Source: Serratia symbiotica (GTDB lineage Bacteria; Pseudomonadota; Gammaproteobacteria; Enterobacterales; Enterobacteriaceae). Taken from it: a stretch of DNA of 64,000 bases. Location of the stretch: the NCBI GenBank assembly GCA_011754105.1, contig JAAKDF010000001.1, positions 80,282 to 144,281 on the forward strand, given 5' to 3'. The first letter of the stretch is position 1. Every line of letters begins with the position of its first letter. Positions 1 to 10,423 of this stretch are shown piece by piece. Under the pieces are notes generated by a model, which was not told the DNA's origin, searched no databases, and saw only the letters and a program-made list of their open reading frames with translations. Both the position numbers and the translations under genes were made by a program.

Positions 1-247
1 GTTGCCTCAGATCCTGATCAACGTGTGTTTCGAGGGCGAGCACAACCCGTTGGAATCCGCTGAAGTGTGCAAAATCACTGAACAGGTTGAAGCTGCGTTG
101 GCTGATCGTGGCCGTGTGTTATTGCGCAAATCCGGCACCGAACCGTTTATCCGTGTGATGGTAGAAGGTGAGGATGAATATCAGGTGACTGTGCTGGCAC
201 AGCGCATCGCTGACGCGGTAAAATCAGCAGGTTATCAGGATAAATAA
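1..247 (+). CDS. glmM: Phosphoglucosamine mutase GlmM, C-terminal fragment (5' end off the window)
   Basis: GlmM interconverts glucosamine-6-phosphate and glucosamine-1-phosphate on the route to UDP-GlcNAc for peptidoglycan and LPS. Only the last ~82 codons are in the window. They form the C-terminal phosphate-binding domain of the alpha-D-phosphohexomutase family, with the conserved [15 protein letters not shown] segment. The ORF-track start at base 2 is simply the window edge; the reading frame is open to the left. The position just upstream of secG matches the enteric glmM-secG order. Nothing in this fragment suggests decay. Confidence 0.93.
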   Translation, partial: LPQILINVCFEGEHNPLESAEVCKITEQVEAALADRGRVLLRKSGTEPFIRVMVEGEDEYQVTVLAQRIADAVKSAGYQDK

Positions 248-439
248 TTGTTAGTGTTTTTTTCTGCAAATGCATTGGTGGCAGAAAATTGACCTTGCGC
301 GGTTTGGCGGCTTTAGTTAGTATTCAAACCCGCTTAAGTAGGCAGCGTATAATAAAAGTGCCTGCGACTTCTTTTTAGAAGCTTTGAGGTGAAAAGCATT
401 TGGCATACAATTAAATGCGGCAAGGACACGGGTACGACT

Positions 440-775
440 ATGTACGAAGCTCTTCTGGTAATTTTCCTACTAATCTCAATAGGGCTAGCTGCTCTGATTA
501 TGTTGCAGCAAGGTAAAGGCGCTGAAGCTGGAGCCTCTTTCGGAGCCGGTGCCTCTGCCACACTGTTTGGCGCGAGCAGTTACGGCAACTTTATGACCCG
601 CACGACTGCGACGTTGGCGACATTGTTTTTCGTCATCAGCCTGGTTTTGGGCAACCTAAGTAGTAATAAAAGCAAGAAAAGCAGCGAGTGGGAAAATTTG
701 GGTCAGCCAGTAAAGTCTGAGCAAACTACCGTGCCGTCTTCCCCTACCAAGCCGAGTAGTGATACCCCGCAGTAA
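440..775 (+). CDS. secG: SecG, subunit of the SecYEG protein translocase
   Basis: SecG is the small inner-membrane subunit that assists SecA-driven export through SecYE. I chose the ATG at 440 (MYEALLVIFLL) rather than the upstream in-frame ATG of the ORF track, because this gives 111 residues, about the enteric length, and starts directly at the first membrane helix. Two hydrophobic helices flank the LQQGKGAEAGASFGAGAS loop, which is typical of the family. The C-terminal tail is hydrophilic and rich in Ser and Pro. It lies between glmM and tRNA-Leu as in Escherichia. Confidence 0.95.
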   Translation: MYEALLVIFLLISIGLAALIMLQQGKGAEAGASFGAGASATLFGASSYGNFMTRTTATLATLFFVISLVLGNLSSNKSKKSSEWENLGQPVKSEQTTVPSSPTKPSSDTPQ

Positions 776-844
776 GCAGCAACAACGCTTTAAACTGCGG
801 TTTTATCTGGATAATTGCAACGGCTGTGAGCAGTAAGAATCAGT

Positions 845-931
845 ACCGAGGTGGTGGAATTGGTAGACACACTACCTTGAGGTGGTAGTGCCCTAACGGG
901 CTTGTGGGTTCGAGTCCCATCCTCGGTACCA
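845..931 (+). tRNA. leuU: tRNA-Leu (GAG anticodon)
   Basis: An 87-nt cloverleaf including an encoded CCA. The acceptor stem ACCGAGG pairs perfectly with CCTCGGT. The anticodon loop is ttGAGgt on a CTACC/GGTAG stem. The long class II variable arm (tgccctaacgggctt) and a T-loop ggTTCGAGTcc are present. It sits after secG, as leuU does in E. coli. Confidence 0.95.
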
Positions 932-989
932 AATCTAAGAGATAACTTGAAATTTTGCGATTTTTGCGTATATTCGGCGCGTTTTCGGA

Positions 990-1067
990 CGCGGGATTGA
1001 GCAGCTTAGTAGATTGCCTGGAGCATAATCCGAAGGGTCGTCGATTCAAATCCATCCCCCGTAACCA
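990..1067 (+). pseudogene. metY: Degenerate initiator tRNA (tRNA-fMet, metY-like)
   Basis: The 78-nt sequence aligns end to end with enteric metY and keeps the CAT anticodon, the ttcaaat T-loop and the CCA end. The helices do not hold. The D stem GAGC/GATT has one mismatch. The anticodon stem CCTGG/TCCGA has two mismatches and loses the three G:C pairs that mark initiator tRNAs. The T stem GTCGA/CCATC has three mismatches, acceptor pair 7:66 is A-C, and one base is inserted in the variable loop. The location between leuU and rimP is the normal metY site. It is probably non-functional; I assume a metZWV-type copy exists elsewhere, outside this window. Confidence 0.82.
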
Positions 1068-1193
1068 CTTTACTTTAAGTGTTGATTTTCAAATATACTT
1101 TTCGAATAAAATCCACTTTTTTCGAATAACATTTTGTAAATAACACTTGCTTGAAAGTTGCACCGAAGTCGCTCAGCGACACATAGGGTCCAG

Positions 1194-1228
1194 TTACATA
1201 AAGCCCCGACCTTCGGGGCTTTATGTAA
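1194..1228 (+). terminator. Strong stem-loop in the rimP leader (attenuator or terminator-like)
   Basis: A perfect 16-bp inverted repeat, TTACATAAAGCCCCGA / TCGGGGCTTTATGTAA, with a 3-base loop CCT, lies between the dead tRNA-fMet and rimP. The T-tract is weak (ttta). A comparable hairpin lies at the start of the E. coli metY-rimP-nusA operon, where it partly terminates transcription. That role is inferred here. Confidence 0.65.
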
Positions 1229-1285
1229 TTTGGCAGCAGAATCACTGGGCTATTTAGCCCTTTTTTTATGTACTGGGGGTGGAGT

Positions 1286-1738
1286 TTGTCTACATTAGAG
1301 CAAAAGTTAACTGAGATGCTTTTAGCACCAGTAGAAGCGTTGGGTTTTGAGCTTGTAGGCATTGAATTTATTCGTTCGCGCCAATCTACGCTACGCATCT
1401 ATATTGACAGTGAAAACGGCATTAATGTTGATGATTGCGCTGATGTCAGCTACCAAGTTAACGCTGTATTGGATGTAAAAGAACCAATTGCAGTTGCTTA
1501 CAACTTGGAAGTCTCCTCTCCTGGCCTTGATCGCCCGATGTTTACCGCAGAACACTACACGCATTTTCTCGGTGAAAAAGTCAGCTTGGTTCTGCGCATG
1601 GCAGTTCAGAACCGCCGTAAGTGGCAAGGTATTATCAAGTCTGTAGAAGGCGAAATGATCATGGTTACTTTAGATAGGAAAGATGAAGTGTTTGCGCTGA
1701 GCAATATCCAAAAAGCTAACCTAATAGCCCACTTTTAA
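1286..1738 (+). CDS. rimP: Ribosome maturation factor RimP
   Basis: RimP helps assemble the 30S subunit. I place the start at the TTG at 1286 (STLEQKL...), preceded by a GGGGGTGGAG ribosome-binding site; this gives 150 residues, the enteric length. The upstream ATG of the ORF track would add six residues unlike the family. The N-terminal alpha/beta domain ([11 protein letters not shown]) and C-terminal SH3-like domain ([10 protein letters not shown]) are complete. It opens the rimP-nusA-infB operon, with nusA starting 22 bases after its stop. Confidence 0.95.
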   Translation: MSTLEQKLTEMLLAPVEALGFELVGIEFIRSRQSTLRIYIDSENGINVDDCADVSYQVNAVLDVKEPIAVAYNLEVSSPGLDRPMFTAEHYTHFLGEKVSLVLRMAVQNRRKWQGIIKSVEGEMIMVTLDRKDEVFALSNIQKANLIAHF

Positions 1739-1760
1739 AAGTTTGTATGAGGCACCTAGG

Positions 1761-3281
1761 ATGAATAAAGAGATTCTGGCTGTTGTTGAAGCAGTTTCCA
1801 ATGAAAAATCTCTTCCGCGTGAAAAGATTTTCGAAGCGTTGGAAACCGCTTTAGCCACTGCCACCAAGAAAAAATATGAGCAGGAAATCGATGTCCGCGT
1901 CAGCATTGATCGCAAAACCGGCGATTTCGATACCTTCCGTCGTTGGGTCGTCGTTGATGAAGTAACTCAGCCTACGCGTGAAATCACGCTGGAAGCGGCT
2001 CAGTATGAAGAGCCAGACACTGAGTTGGGCGTATATATCGAAGATCAGATCGATTCCGTTACATTTGACCGAATTACCACTCAGACGGCTAAACAGGTTA
2101 TCGTGCAGAAAGTACGCGAAGCCGAGCGCGCAATGGTGGTTGACGCTTTCCGTGAACACGAAGGAGAGATCGTCACTGGCGTGGTGAAGAAAGTTAATCG
2201 TGATCGCATCGCGCTGGATATAGGTAGCAACGCCGAAGCAGTGATTGGCCGTGACGACATGTTGCCGCGCGAAAACTTCCGCCCTGGTGACCGAATCCGT
2301 GGCGTGCTTTATGCCGTGCGTCCTGAAGCTCGAGGTGCTCAATTATTCGTCAGCCGTTCCAGCCCAGAGATGCTTAAAGAGCTTTTCTGCATTGAAGTGC
2401 CGGAAATCGGCGAAGAAGTGATTGAGATTAAAGCGGCAGCCCGCGATCCCGGTTCACGTGCAAAAATTGCAGTAAAAACCAACGACAAACGCATCGATCC
2501 AGTCGGTGCCTGCGTGGGTATGCGCGGTGCACGCGTTCAGGCAGTTTCGAGCGAGCTCGGCGGTGAACGCATCGATATCATCCTGTGGGATGATAACCCC
2601 GCGCAGTTCGTCATCAACGCCATGGCCCCGGCAGACGTCGCCTCGATCGTGGCTGATGAAGATAATTGCACGATGGATATTGCCGTTGAAGCCAGCAATC
2701 TAGCACAGGCAATCGGCCGTAATGGGCAAAATGTGCGTTTAGCCTCCCAGTTGTTAAAACAGCATCGCGACGATGACCGTTGGGAACTGAACGTGATGAC
2801 GGCGGATGATTTACAGGCCAAGCACCAGGCCGAAGCATATGCCGCTATTGATACCTTTACCAGGTATCTTGATATCGACGAAGATTTCGCTACTTTTCTG
2901 GTTGAAGAAGGCTTCTCCACTTTGGAAGAACTGGCCTACGTGCCAATCAAAGAGCTGTTGGAAATCGACGGTCTAGATGAAGATACGGTTGAAGCGTTGC
3001 GAGATCGCGCCAGAGCTGCATCAACCACGCTAGCCCTGGCTCAAAAAGAGAGTCAGGGTAGCCAGGAACCTGCAGAAGATTTACTCAACCTGCCTGGTCT
3101 TGAGCGCAACATTGCCTTTAAACTAGCCGCGTGTGGGGTTAGTACGCTAGAAGATCTTGCTGAGCAAGGTATTGATGATCTGGCTGATATTGAAGGGCTT
3201 AGCAACCATCAAGTAGGCGAGTTAATCATGACCGCACGTAATATCTGTTGGTTTGGGGCGACAACGCGTAATAAATTGTAG
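1761..3281 (+). CDS. nusA: Transcription termination/antitermination factor NusA
   Basis: NusA binds RNA polymerase and nascent RNA to control pausing, termination and antitermination. I start at ATG 1761 ([16 protein letters not shown]), not the upstream ATG at 1743. Domains in order: N-terminal RNAP-binding domain, S1, KH1/KH2 ([26 protein letters not shown]), then two acidic AR repeats. Length is 506 residues against about 495 in E. coli. Two differences explain this. About seven extra codons (around KQHRDDD) lie just after KH2, where enterics read QLSGWELNV. The C-terminus ends [10 protein letters not shown] instead of a short acidic end. Both are in frame, so the gene looks functional but altered. 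Confidence 0.95.
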   Translation: MNKEILAVVEAVSNEKSLPREKIFEALETALATATKKKYEQEIDVRVSIDRKTGDFDTFRRWVVVDEVTQPTREITLEAAQYEEPDTELGVYIEDQIDSVTFDRITTQTAKQVIVQKVREAERAMVVDAFREHEGEIVTGVVKKVNRDRIALDIGSNAEAVIGRDDMLPRENFRPGDRIRGVLYAVRPEARGAQLFVSRSSPEMLKELFCIEVPEIGEEVIEIKAAARDPGSRAKIAVKTNDKRIDPVGACVGMRGARVQAVSSELGGERIDIILWDDNPAQFVINAMAPADVASIVADEDNCTMDIAVEASNLAQAIGRNGQNVRLASQLLKQHRDDDRWELNVMTADDLQAKHQAEAYAAIDTFTRYLDIDEDFATFLVEEGFSTLEELAYVPIKELLEIDGLDEDTVEALRDRARAASTTLALAQKESQGSQEPAEDLLNLPGLERNIAFKLAACGVSTLEDLAEQGIDDLADIEGLSNHQVGELIMTARNICWFGATTRNKL

Positions 3282-3295
3282 CAGGAAGGAACAGC

Positions 3296-5956
3296 ATGAT
3301 AACAGATGTAACCGTAAAATCGCTAGCAGCGGAGATTCAGACTTCGGTTGATCGCCTGGTACAGCAGTTTGCTAATGCAGGGATCAACAAGGCAGAGTCG
3401 GATTCTGTGACCCAGCAAGAAAAAGAAACCTTGCTGGGTCACTTGAACCGTAAACACGGCAGTGTGCCGAACAAACTCACTTTGCAGCGCAAAACGCGCA
3501 GCACCTTAAATATTCCGAGCACCGGCGGTAAAAGTAAATCGGTGCAAATTGAGGTCCGTAAGAAACGTACCTATATAAATCGCAATACGCAGGAAGCCCA
3601 ACAGGCTGAAGCGGCAGAGCAGGCACAGCGTAATGCAGAGCAGGAACAGCGTAATAAAGAAACCAAACGTGCAGCCGGAGAGCAAGCCAAACGTGAGGCC
3701 GCAGTAATTGCTAAGCGTAATTCAGCGGAAAAAGGAAAAGTAACCAATCAACATACCGATGACATAACCAAGCCAGCTCAGGCAGAAAAAGCACGCCGTG
3801 AAGCCAAAGCGGCTGAACTGAAACATAAAGCGGAAGAAGAAGTACGCCGGAGGGTCGAAGAAGAATCCGAACGGGTAGCGGAAGAAGCGCGCCGTATGGC
3901 TGAAGAGAACGGTGAGAAGTGGGCTGAAGCTGAAGCAGCAAGCGCTGCAGTTGAAACTGCCGATTACCATGTGACCACCTACCAGCACGCCCGTGTCGCC
4001 GAAGACGAAAACGATGCTAAAGTTGAAGGTGAGCGCCGCGCCAGAAACCGTGGTGGCAAAGCGACTAAGCAGAAGAAAGGCAGTAAGATTTCTGATTCTA
4101 AAGCAGATCGTGAAGAAGCACGTGCTGTAACGCGTGGAGGTAAAGTCAAACGGAAGCCAAGCAGTTTGCAGCAGGGCTTTAACAAGCCAGCTCAGATGGT
4201 AAACCGTAACGTGGTTATTGGTGAAACCATCACCGTGGCTGAATTGGCCAACAAAATGGCGGTGAAAGGCTCTCAGGTCATTAAAGTGATGATGAAGCTG
4301 GGTGCAATGGCTACCATTAACCAGGTCATCGATCAGGAAAATGCACAGCTAGTGGCTGAAGAAATGGGCCACAAGGTTATCCTGCGTCGCGAGAATGAAC
4401 TGGAAGAAGCGTTGATGAGTGACCGTGATACCGGCGCTGCTACTGAGTCGCGTGCACCAGTTGTGACCATTATGGGCCATGTTGACCACGGTAAAACCTC
4501 TTTGCTGGACTACATTCGCTCCACCAAAGTAGCAGCTGGCGAAGCTGGCGGTATTACCCAGCACATTGGTGCTTATCATGTAGAAACCGACAACGGCATG
4601 ATCACATTCCTGGATACTCCAGGCCACGCCGCTTTTACTTCCATGCGCGCTCGTGGTGCTCAGGTAACTGATATTGTGGTGTTAGTGGTTGCTGCCGATG
4701 ATGGCGTGATGCCACAAACAATTGAAGCTATCCAGCATGCGATAGCGGCGCAGGTGCCATTGGTGGTTGCAGTTAACAAAATTGACAAGCCGGAAGCCGA
4801 TGTGGACAACGTTAAGCAGGAGCTGTCACAGTACGGCGTAATGCCGGAGGAGTGGGGTGGCGAAGCGCAGTTCGTCCATGTTTCTGCGAAAGTCGGTACA
4901 GGTATCGACGAACTGCTTAATGCTATCTTGTTGCAGGCTGAAGTTCTCGAATTGAAAGCGGTGCGTAGTGGTATGGCTAGTGGCGTGGTCATCGAATCCT
5001 TCCTAGATAAAGGCCGTGGCCCGGTGGCGACCCTTCTGGTTCAGGAAGGTACGCTGAACAGAGGTGATATCGTGCTTTGCGGCTTTGAATACGGCCGCGT
5101 GCGTGCGATGCGTGATGAATTAGGGTACGAAGTAGCCTCCGCTGGCCCATCTATTCCGGTGGAAATACTTGGTCTGTCCAGCGTTCCAGCAGCGGGTGAT
5201 AAAGCGACCGTAGTCCGTGACGAGAAAAAAGCGCGTGAAGTTGCACTATATCGTCAAGGCAAGTTCCGAGAAGTCAAACTGGCGCGCCAGCAGAAATCTA
5301 AGCTGGAGAATATGTTCTCCAACATGACTGACGGGGAAGTTTCCGAGCTGAACATCGTACTGAAATCAGATGTACAGGGTTCTTGCGAAGCGATTATGGA
5401 TTCATTGCTGAAGCTCTCTACCGAAGAAGTGAAGGTAAAAATTGTCGGCTGCGGCGTAGGAGGCATTACTGAAACCGATGCCACACTGGCAGCAGCCTCC
5501 AACGCGATAATTCTGGGATTCAACGTCCGTGCTGATGCCTCTGCACGCTGCGTAATTGAAGCAGAAAGCCTAGATCTGCGCTATTACTCGGTAATTTATA
5601 GCCTGATCGACGAAGTGAAGCAGGCGATGAGCGGCATGCTGGCACCTGAGTACAAACAGCAGATTATCGGCTTATCCGAAGTGCGTGACGTCTTTAAATC
5701 ACCGAAATTCGGTGCTATCGCCGGTTGTATGGTCACTGAAGGGACGATCAAACGTCATAACCCTATCCGTATTCTGCGTGCCAACGTGGTTATCTATGAA
5801 GGTGAGTTGGAGTCCCTGCGCCGCTTCAAAGATGATGTTAATGAAGTCCGTAACGGCCTGGAGTGTGGTATTGGTGTTAAGAATTACAACGATGTACGTG
5901 TTGGCGACATGATTGAGGTGTTCGAAATCATTGAAATCCAGCGTACCATCGCTTAA
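3296..5956 (+). CDS. infB: Translation initiation factor IF-2
   Basis: IF-2 is the GTPase that places initiator tRNA on the ribosome. At 886 residues it is close to the E. coli length. The first ~60 residues form the IF2N domain, followed by a long charged Glu/Ala/Arg/Lys-rich linker (to about residue 300), a second IF2N-like segment, then the GTPase with GHVDHGKT (about residues 394-401), DTPGHAAF and NKID, and finally domains II-IV. The linker is the most divergent part, as is usual. It starts 14 bases after nusA on a GGAAGGA ribosome-binding site. The E. coli gene also yields shorter forms from internal starts; I cannot tell whether that holds here. Confidence 0.96.
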   Translation: MITDVTVKSLAAEIQTSVDRLVQQFANAGINKAESDSVTQQEKETLLGHLNRKHGSVPNKLTLQRKTRSTLNIPSTGGKSKSVQIEVRKKRTYINRNTQEAQQAEAAEQAQRNAEQEQRNKETKRAAGEQAKREAAVIAKRNSAEKGKVTNQHTDDITKPAQAEKARREAKAAELKHKAEEEVRRRVEEESERVAEEARRMAEENGEKWAEAEAASAAVETADYHVTTYQHARVAEDENDAKVEGERRARNRGGKATKQKKGSKISDSKADREEARAVTRGGKVKRKPSSLQQGFNKPAQMVNRNVVIGETITVAELANKMAVKGSQVIKVMMKLGAMATINQVIDQENAQLVAEEMGHKVILRRENELEEALMSDRDTGAATESRAPVVTIMGHVDHGKTSLLDYIRSTKVAAGEAGGITQHIGAYHVETDNGMITFLDTPGHAAFTSMRARGAQVTDIVVLVVAADDGVMPQTIEAIQHAIAAQVPLVVAVNKIDKPEADVDNVKQELSQYGVMPEEWGGEAQFVHVSAKVGTGIDELLNAILLQAEVLELKAVRSGMASGVVIESFLDKGRGPVATLLVQEGTLNRGDIVLCGFEYGRVRAMRDELGYEVASAGPSIPVEILGLSSVPAAGDKATVVRDEKKAREVALYRQGKFREVKLARQQKSKLENMFSNMTDGEVSELNIVLKSDVQGSCEAIMDSLLKLSTEEVKVKIVGCGVGGITETDATLAAASNAIILGFNVRADASARCVIEAESLDLRYYSVIYSLIDEVKQAMSGMLAPEYKQQIIGLSEVRDVFKSPKFGAIAGCMVTEGTIKRHNPIRILRANVVIYEGELESLRRFKDDVNEVRNGLECGIGVKNYNDVRVGDMIEVFEIIEIQRTIA

Positions 5957-5999
5957 CGACTACACATCTGCGCTGATGATCTAAAATAATTCGAGTTTC

Positions 6000-6110
6000 C
6001 TCAGGATAGTAACTGAGCGTATCCCTCAGTAGCATAGGCACCTATGCCACTGAGGTGAGTGAAGAGGGTTAACAAAGAGGCAAGTTTAAGTATATGGGGT
6101 AATATCTGTT
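6000..6110 (+). repeat. Decayed dispersed intergenic repeat, copy 1
   Basis: The infB-rbfA gap contains a stretch (tatccctcagtagcat ... gaggtgagtgaagagg ... aacaaagaggcaag) that aligns loosely with the stretch at 11345-11452. The shared order is an ATCCCT block, a GAGG/GTGAG block, a TAACA block and a terminal CTTGAA-like block followed by TATGGGGTAAT or similar. Comparable non-coding repeats are common in Serratia and Yersinia. The alignment is by eye and the edges are approximate. Confidence 0.45.
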
Positions 6111-6153
6111 AACGGGGGCTCTTTGTACCCCCGATTTGTCTGGAGAGTCCAAA

Positions 6154-6567
6154 ATGGCAAAAGAATTTAGCCGTAGTCAACGCCGCGTAGCGCAAGAGAT
6201 GAAGAAAGAGATTGCGATCATTTTGCAACGTGAAATCAAAGATCCGCGCATTGGCATGGCCACCGTATCTGACGTAGAAATTTCCCGCAATCTGGCCTAC
6301 GCCAAGGTTTACGTTACCTTTCTAAAAGTGTTGGATGAAAATCATGATCCAGACCAGGTTAACAATGGCATTAAAGCATTGCAGGATGCTGCCGGGTATA
6401 TCCGCACGTTACTTGGCAAAGCTATGTGTTTGCGTGTGGTGCCGGAACTGACTTTCGCCTACGACAACTCGCTGGTGGAAGGCATGCGCATTTCCAACCT
6501 GGTGACCAATATGGTAAAGAATGACGCCGAACGCCGTTGCGTATCTAGCGATGACGAGGAGGCTTAA
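6154..6567 (+). CDS. rbfA: Ribosome-binding factor A
   Basis: RbfA is a KH-type 30S maturation and cold-adaptation factor. The ATG at 6154 ([16 protein letters not shown]) follows a TGGAGAG ribosome-binding site and gives 137 residues, near the enteric length; the ORF-track start 18 bases upstream adds non-family residues. The core [21 protein letters not shown]-like segment (here ending [13 protein letters not shown]) is conserved. Its TAA is followed immediately by the truB ATG, so the two are translationally coupled. Confidence 0.95.
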   Translation: MAKEFSRSQRRVAQEMKKEIAIILQREIKDPRIGMATVSDVEISRNLAYAKVYVTFLKVLDENHDPDQVNNGIKALQDAAGYIRTLLGKAMCLRVVPELTFAYDNSLVEGMRISNLVTNMVKNDAERRCVSSDDEEA

Positions 6568-7503
6568 ATGAGTCGCCATCGTCGCCGTGGCCGTGATATC
6601 CACGGCGTACTGTTATTAGACAAACCGCAGGGTTTGTCGTCTAACGATGCTTTGCAAAAAGTGAAGCGCCTGTACAACGCCAATCGCGCAGGTCACACCG
6701 GCGCGCTCGATCCGTTGGCTACCGGCATGCTACCGATATGCCTGGGCGAAGCGACCAAGTTCTCGCAGTTCCTGCTCAATTCTGACAAACGTTATCGGGT
6801 GATCGCCAAACTAGGGCAGCGTACCGACACCTCGGACGCCGATGGTCAGGTTGTGCAGCAGCGCCCGGTGAGTTTCACCCAGGCGCTGCTAGATATGGTG
6901 CTGGATAACTTCCGTGGCGACCTCCGACAGGTGCCATCAATGTATTCGGCACTGAAGTATCAGGGCAAGAAGCTATATGAATATGCGCGCCAGGGCATTG
7001 AAGTTCCGCGTGAAGCACGCAGCATTACCGTTTATCAGCTACAGGCTGTTCGCTGCGAAGGGGATGAACTGGAGTTAGAAATCTACTGCTCAAAAGGCAC
7101 TTATATCCGCACTATCATCGACGATCTCGGTGAACTACTGGGATGCGGTGCGCATGTAGTCTACCTGCGCCGCCTACAAGTAGCAACTTATCCGATCGAA
7201 CGTATGGTGACGTTGGAACAACTTAATGCTTTACTGTCGCAGGCGATTGCGCTGGATGCATTGCTCGATCCATTGCTGATGCCGATGGACAGCCCGGTTG
7301 ATAACTATCCAGAAGTGAATCTGTTGCCTGTAGTAGCGGGTTATGTCAAACAAGGGCAGACAGTGCAAGTTGCTGGTGTGCCTGCTTCTGGCATAGTGCG
7401 CATCACCGAAGGCGAAAAACGTAAATTTATCGGCGTAGGTACCGTCGCCGAAGATGGTCGTCTGGCACCACGCCGCCTAGTCGTCGAACGTGTTGTCGAT
7501 TAA
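6568..7503 (+). CDS. truB: tRNA pseudouridine-55 synthase TruB
   Basis: TruB makes the universal pseudouridine at position 55 in the tRNA T-loop. It has 311 residues, close to the E. coli 314. The catalytic motif [12 protein letters not shown] places the nucleophile Asp at residue 48. The thumb segment ([20 protein letters not shown]) and a C-terminal PUA-like domain are present. It starts on the base after the rbfA stop and precedes rpsO, the standard enteric order. Confidence 0.96.
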   Translation: MSRHRRRGRDIHGVLLLDKPQGLSSNDALQKVKRLYNANRAGHTGALDPLATGMLPICLGEATKFSQFLLNSDKRYRVIAKLGQRTDTSDADGQVVQQRPVSFTQALLDMVLDNFRGDLRQVPSMYSALKYQGKKLYEYARQGIEVPREARSITVYQLQAVRCEGDELELEIYCSKGTYIRTIIDDLGELLGCGAHVVYLRRLQVATYPIERMVTLEQLNALLSQAIALDALLDPLLMPMDSPVDNYPEVNLLPVVAGYVKQGQTVQVAGVPASGIVRITEGEKRKFIGVGTVAEDGRLAPRRLVVERVVD

Positions 7504-7641
7504 GGGTGGATAAAGTGTGCGTATCCCCCTTGTAGCTTGAAGGATGACGGAGATAAGAGTAGAGTAAGCGCGGCTTATGCATTAGGTTGCTGAATTATAG
7601 ATTGGCACCTGTAGTTATCATCTATAATCTGGAGTATTACC

Positions 7642-7911
7642 ATGTCTCTAAGTGTTAAAGTTAAAGCTCAAATCGTGGCTGATTTTGGTCGTGATGCTAA
7701 CGATAGCGGCTCTACCGAAGTTCAGGTTGCCCTGCTGACTGCGCAGATCAACCATCTGCAAGGCCACTTCTCCGAGCACAAAAAAGATCACCATAGCCGT
7801 CGTGGTCTACTGCGTATGGTTTCTCAGCGTCGTAAGCTTCTAGATTACCTGAAGCGTAAAGATGTAGCACGTTACACCAGCCTGATCGGGCGCCTGGGTC
7901 TGCGTCGCTAA
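7642..7911 (+). CDS. rpsO: 30S ribosomal protein S15
   Basis: S15 binds 16S rRNA at the central-domain junction. It is 89 residues with the conserved [11 protein letters not shown] and [15 protein letters not shown] segments. The start is preceded by CTGGAG. The first residues ([14 protein letters not shown]) differ slightly from E. coli but keep length. In E. coli S15 represses its own translation through a leader pseudoknot; I did not fold the leader here. An intrinsic terminator follows. Confidence 0.97.
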   Translation: MSLSVKVKAQIVADFGRDANDSGSTEVQVALLTAQINHLQGHFSEHKKDHHSRRGLLRMVSQRRKLLDYLKRKDVARYTSLIGRLGLRR

Positions 7912-7930
7912 TCTAGCTGGTTTAAGAGGG

Positions 7931-7958
7931 AAAGGGGAAATATCATGGCCCCTTTTTT
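7931..7958 (+). terminator. Rho-independent terminator after rpsO
   Basis: AAAGGGG pairs with CCCCTTT across an 11-base loop, followed by a T-run, 20 bases after the rpsO stop. It would end rpsO transcripts, or attenuate readthrough into pnp as in E. coli. Confidence 0.75.
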
Positions 7959-8032
7959 CTAGGAATAAAAAGTAAATTAGGTTAATGTATTGCCTGATGC
8001 TATCAAAATAGATTTTCCGTTACAGAGGTTCG

Positions 8033-8088
8033 TGCGACTAATGAGAGGATTTATCCCCAGTTTGAGATAAAGATTGTCATTAGTTGCG
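8033..8088 (+). promoter_or_regulatory. pnp leader double hairpin (RNase III autoregulation site)
   Basis: GCGACTAATGA (8034-8044) pairs with TCATTAGTTGC (8077-8087), with one G:T wobble. Inside is a second small hairpin (TTATC ... GATAA). In E. coli the pnp leader has such a stem-loop that RNase III cuts, after which PNPase represses its own mRNA. The position upstream of pnp and the two-part shape support the same role, which is inferred. Confidence 0.65.
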
Positions 8089-8170
8089 AGGATGTAGTGG
8101 AAAGGTAAGTCAAGTCATAGGCGTGTCGAGTTATAATTACGATAGTACGCCGTTAATCAAGGACATAATT

Positions 8171-10282
8171 TTGCTGACACCGATCATTCGCAAATTCCAT
8201 TATGGACAGCATACTGTCACCATCGAAACCGGTATGATGGCACGTCAGGCCACCGCCGCCGTTATGGTAAGCATGGATGAGACCGCTGTATTCGTCACTA
8301 TAGTGGGCCAGAAAAAAGCCAAGCCCGGTCAAAGTTTCTTCCCGCTGACTGTACACTATCAGGAACGTACCTACGCTGCTGGCCGAATACCTGGTAGTTT
8401 CTTCCGTCGTGAAGGCCGCCCAAGCGAGGGTGAAACGCTGACCTCTCGTCTGATTGACCGTCCAATCCGACCTCTATTCCCGGACAACTTCCTGAACGAA
8501 GTTCAGGTAATCGCCACCGTGGTTTCTGTTAACCCGCAAGTTAACCCCGATATCGTCGCAATGATTGGCACCTCTGCCGCCCTGAGCCTATCCGGTATTC
8601 CGTTCAACGGCCCAATTAGTGCAGCACGCGTGGGTTACATCAACGACAAGTATGTACTGAACCCGACGACTGACGAACTGAAAATAAGTAGTCTAGATCT
8701 AGTAGTTGCTGGCACTGCTGGCGCGGTGCTGATGGTTGAATCTGAAGCTGATGTGCTAAGCGAAGATCAAATGCTGGGGGCGGTGGTGTTTGGTCACCAG
8801 CAACAGCAGGTGGTGATAGAGAGCATCAACTCTCTGGTAGCTGAAGCTGGTAAGCTTAAGTGGGACTGGCAGGCACCTGTGGTCAATGCAGCGCTGCATG
8901 CGCGCGTGGCCGAACTGGCCGAAGCACGCTTGGGCGCCGCTTATCACATTACTGAGAAACAAGAGCGTTACGCTCAGGTAGATGCGATAAAAGACAGCGT
9001 GGTTGAAACCCTGTTGGTGCAAGATAAAACGATAGACGCTTCAGAAATTAAGGATATCCTGAGCAGCGTCGAGAAAAACTTAGTGCGTAGCCGTGTACTG
9101 CGAGGAGAACCACGTATCGACGGCCGCGAGAAAGACATGATCCGTAGTCTGGATGTGCGTACCAGCGTACTGCCGCGCACCCATGGTTCCGCGCTGTTCA
9201 CCCGTGGTGAAACACAGGCGTTGGTTACCGCGACACTAGGTACTACGCGTGATGCACAGATCCTGGATGAACTTATGGGAGAGAAGACCGATAGCTTCCT
9301 TTTCCATTACAACTTCCCCCCTTATTCCGTTGGCGAAACCGGCATGGTCGGTTCACCTAAGCGCCGCGAAATTGGTCACGGCCGTCTGGCAAAACGTGGC
9401 GTATTGGCTATGATGCCTAAACTGGAAGATTTTCCGTACACGGTGCGGATAGTTTCTGAAATTACCGAATCCAATGGGTCTTCTTCCATGGCTTCTATCT
9501 GTGGTGCTTCTCTGGCGCTGATGGATGCAGGCGTGCCAATCAAGGCTGCTGTTGCGGGTATCGCCATGGGGTTGGTGAAAGAATCGGATAACTTTGTGGT
9601 TCTGTCCGACATTCTGGGTGATGAAGATCACCTAGGTGATATGGACTTCAAAGTGGCCGGTAGCCGTGACGGTATAACCGCGCTGCAAATGGATATCAAA
9701 ATTGAAGGCATCACCCGCGAAATCATGCAGGTAGCACTAAACCAAGCCAAAGGGGCGCGTCTGCATATCCTGAGCGTGATGGAACAGGCAATCAGCGTGC
9801 CGCGTGGCGATATTTCTCAGTTCGCACCACGTATTCACACTATCCGCATCAGCACGGATAAAATTAAAGACGTGATCGGTAAAGGCGGATCGGTGATTCG
9901 TGCACTGACCGAAGAGACTGACACCACCATTGAAATTGACGATGATGGTACAGTTAAAATCGCTGCGACTGACGGGGAGAAAGCGAAATTTGCTATCCGT
10001 CGTATTGAAGAGATCACCGCAGAGATTGAAGTTGGCCGCATTTATCAAGGTAAGGTCACTCGTATCGTTGATTTCGGCGCGTTCGTCGCTATCGGCGGGG
10101 GTAAAGAAGGCTTAGTACACATCTCTCAAATTACCGATAAGCGTGTTGAGAGAGTCACTGACTATCTGCAAAGGGGTGATGATGTGCCGGTTAAAGTACT
10201 GGAAGTGGACCGTCAGGGCCGTGTACGTCTAAGCATCAAAGATGCGACTATGCCAGAAGCAGGAGTCTCCTCCTGCATTTAA
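8171..10282 (+). CDS. pnp: Polynucleotide phosphorylase
   Basis: PNPase degrades RNA 3' to 5' with phosphate and is part of the RNA degradosome. I use TTG 8171 ([20 protein letters not shown]), preceded by AAGGA seven bases upstream; TTG is also the E. coli start. The ATG at 8084 in the track would add 29 unrelated residues and run through the leader hairpin. There are two RNase PH-like domains ([30 protein letters not shown]), then KH ([15 protein letters not shown]) and S1 ([22 protein letters not shown], split by ear). Length is 703 residues against 711 in E. coli, because the tail after S1 ends early (...[10 protein letters not shown]). Confidence 0.95.
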   Translation: MLTPIIRKFHYGQHTVTIETGMMARQATAAVMVSMDETAVFVTIVGQKKAKPGQSFFPLTVHYQERTYAAGRIPGSFFRREGRPSEGETLTSRLIDRPIRPLFPDNFLNEVQVIATVVSVNPQVNPDIVAMIGTSAALSLSGIPFNGPISAARVGYINDKYVLNPTTDELKISSLDLVVAGTAGAVLMVESEADVLSEDQMLGAVVFGHQQQQVVIESINSLVAEAGKLKWDWQAPVVNAALHARVAELAEARLGAAYHITEKQERYAQVDAIKDSVVETLLVQDKTIDASEIKDILSSVEKNLVRSRVLRGEPRIDGREKDMIRSLDVRTSVLPRTHGSALFTRGETQALVTATLGTTRDAQILDELMGEKTDSFLFHYNFPPYSVGETGMVGSPKRREIGHGRLAKRGVLAMMPKLEDFPYTVRIVSEITESNGSSSMASICGASLALMDAGVPIKAAVAGIAMGLVKESDNFVVLSDILGDEDHLGDMDFKVAGSRDGITALQMDIKIEGITREIMQVALNQAKGARLHILSVMEQAISVPRGDISQFAPRIHTIRISTDKIKDVIGKGGSVIRALTEETDTTIEIDDDGTVKIAATDGEKAKFAIRRIEEITAEIEVGRIYQGKVTRIVDFGAFVAIGGGKEGLVHISQITDKRVERVTDYLQRGDDVPVKVLEVDRQGRVRLSIKDATMPEAGVSSCI

Positions 10283-10299
10283 AGCAAAATAACTGTATA

Positions 10300-10343
10300 G
10301 ATACAATTAGCTCCCTATCCTATGGCATGGCGCTAATTGTATC
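10300..10343 (+). terminator. Stem-loop after pnp
   Basis: GATACAATTAGC pairs perfectly with GCTAATTGTATC (12 bp) around a 20-base loop, 18 bases after the pnp stop. There is no T-run. It may protect the 3' end or act as an mRNA processing site between pnp and the nlpI relic. Confidence 0.5.
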
Positions 10344-10423
10344 GCTGCCTGGTTAGAAACTCTTGTATTTAGCAATACGGGAGGATAGGGCGTTAATTTA
10401 ATGTTTGTCTTCGGTAGTGGGAA

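Noticed and set aside
955-1143. ORF of 62 codons downstream of tRNA-Leu
   Set aside because: It runs through the degenerate tRNA-fMet and has no family resemblance; it is a chance ORF.
7602-7628. TTGGCA ... TATAAT upstream of rpsO as a promoter
   Set aside because: The spacer is only 15 bases and the -10 lies 13 bases before the start codon, leaving no room for a leader with the visible ribosome-binding site.
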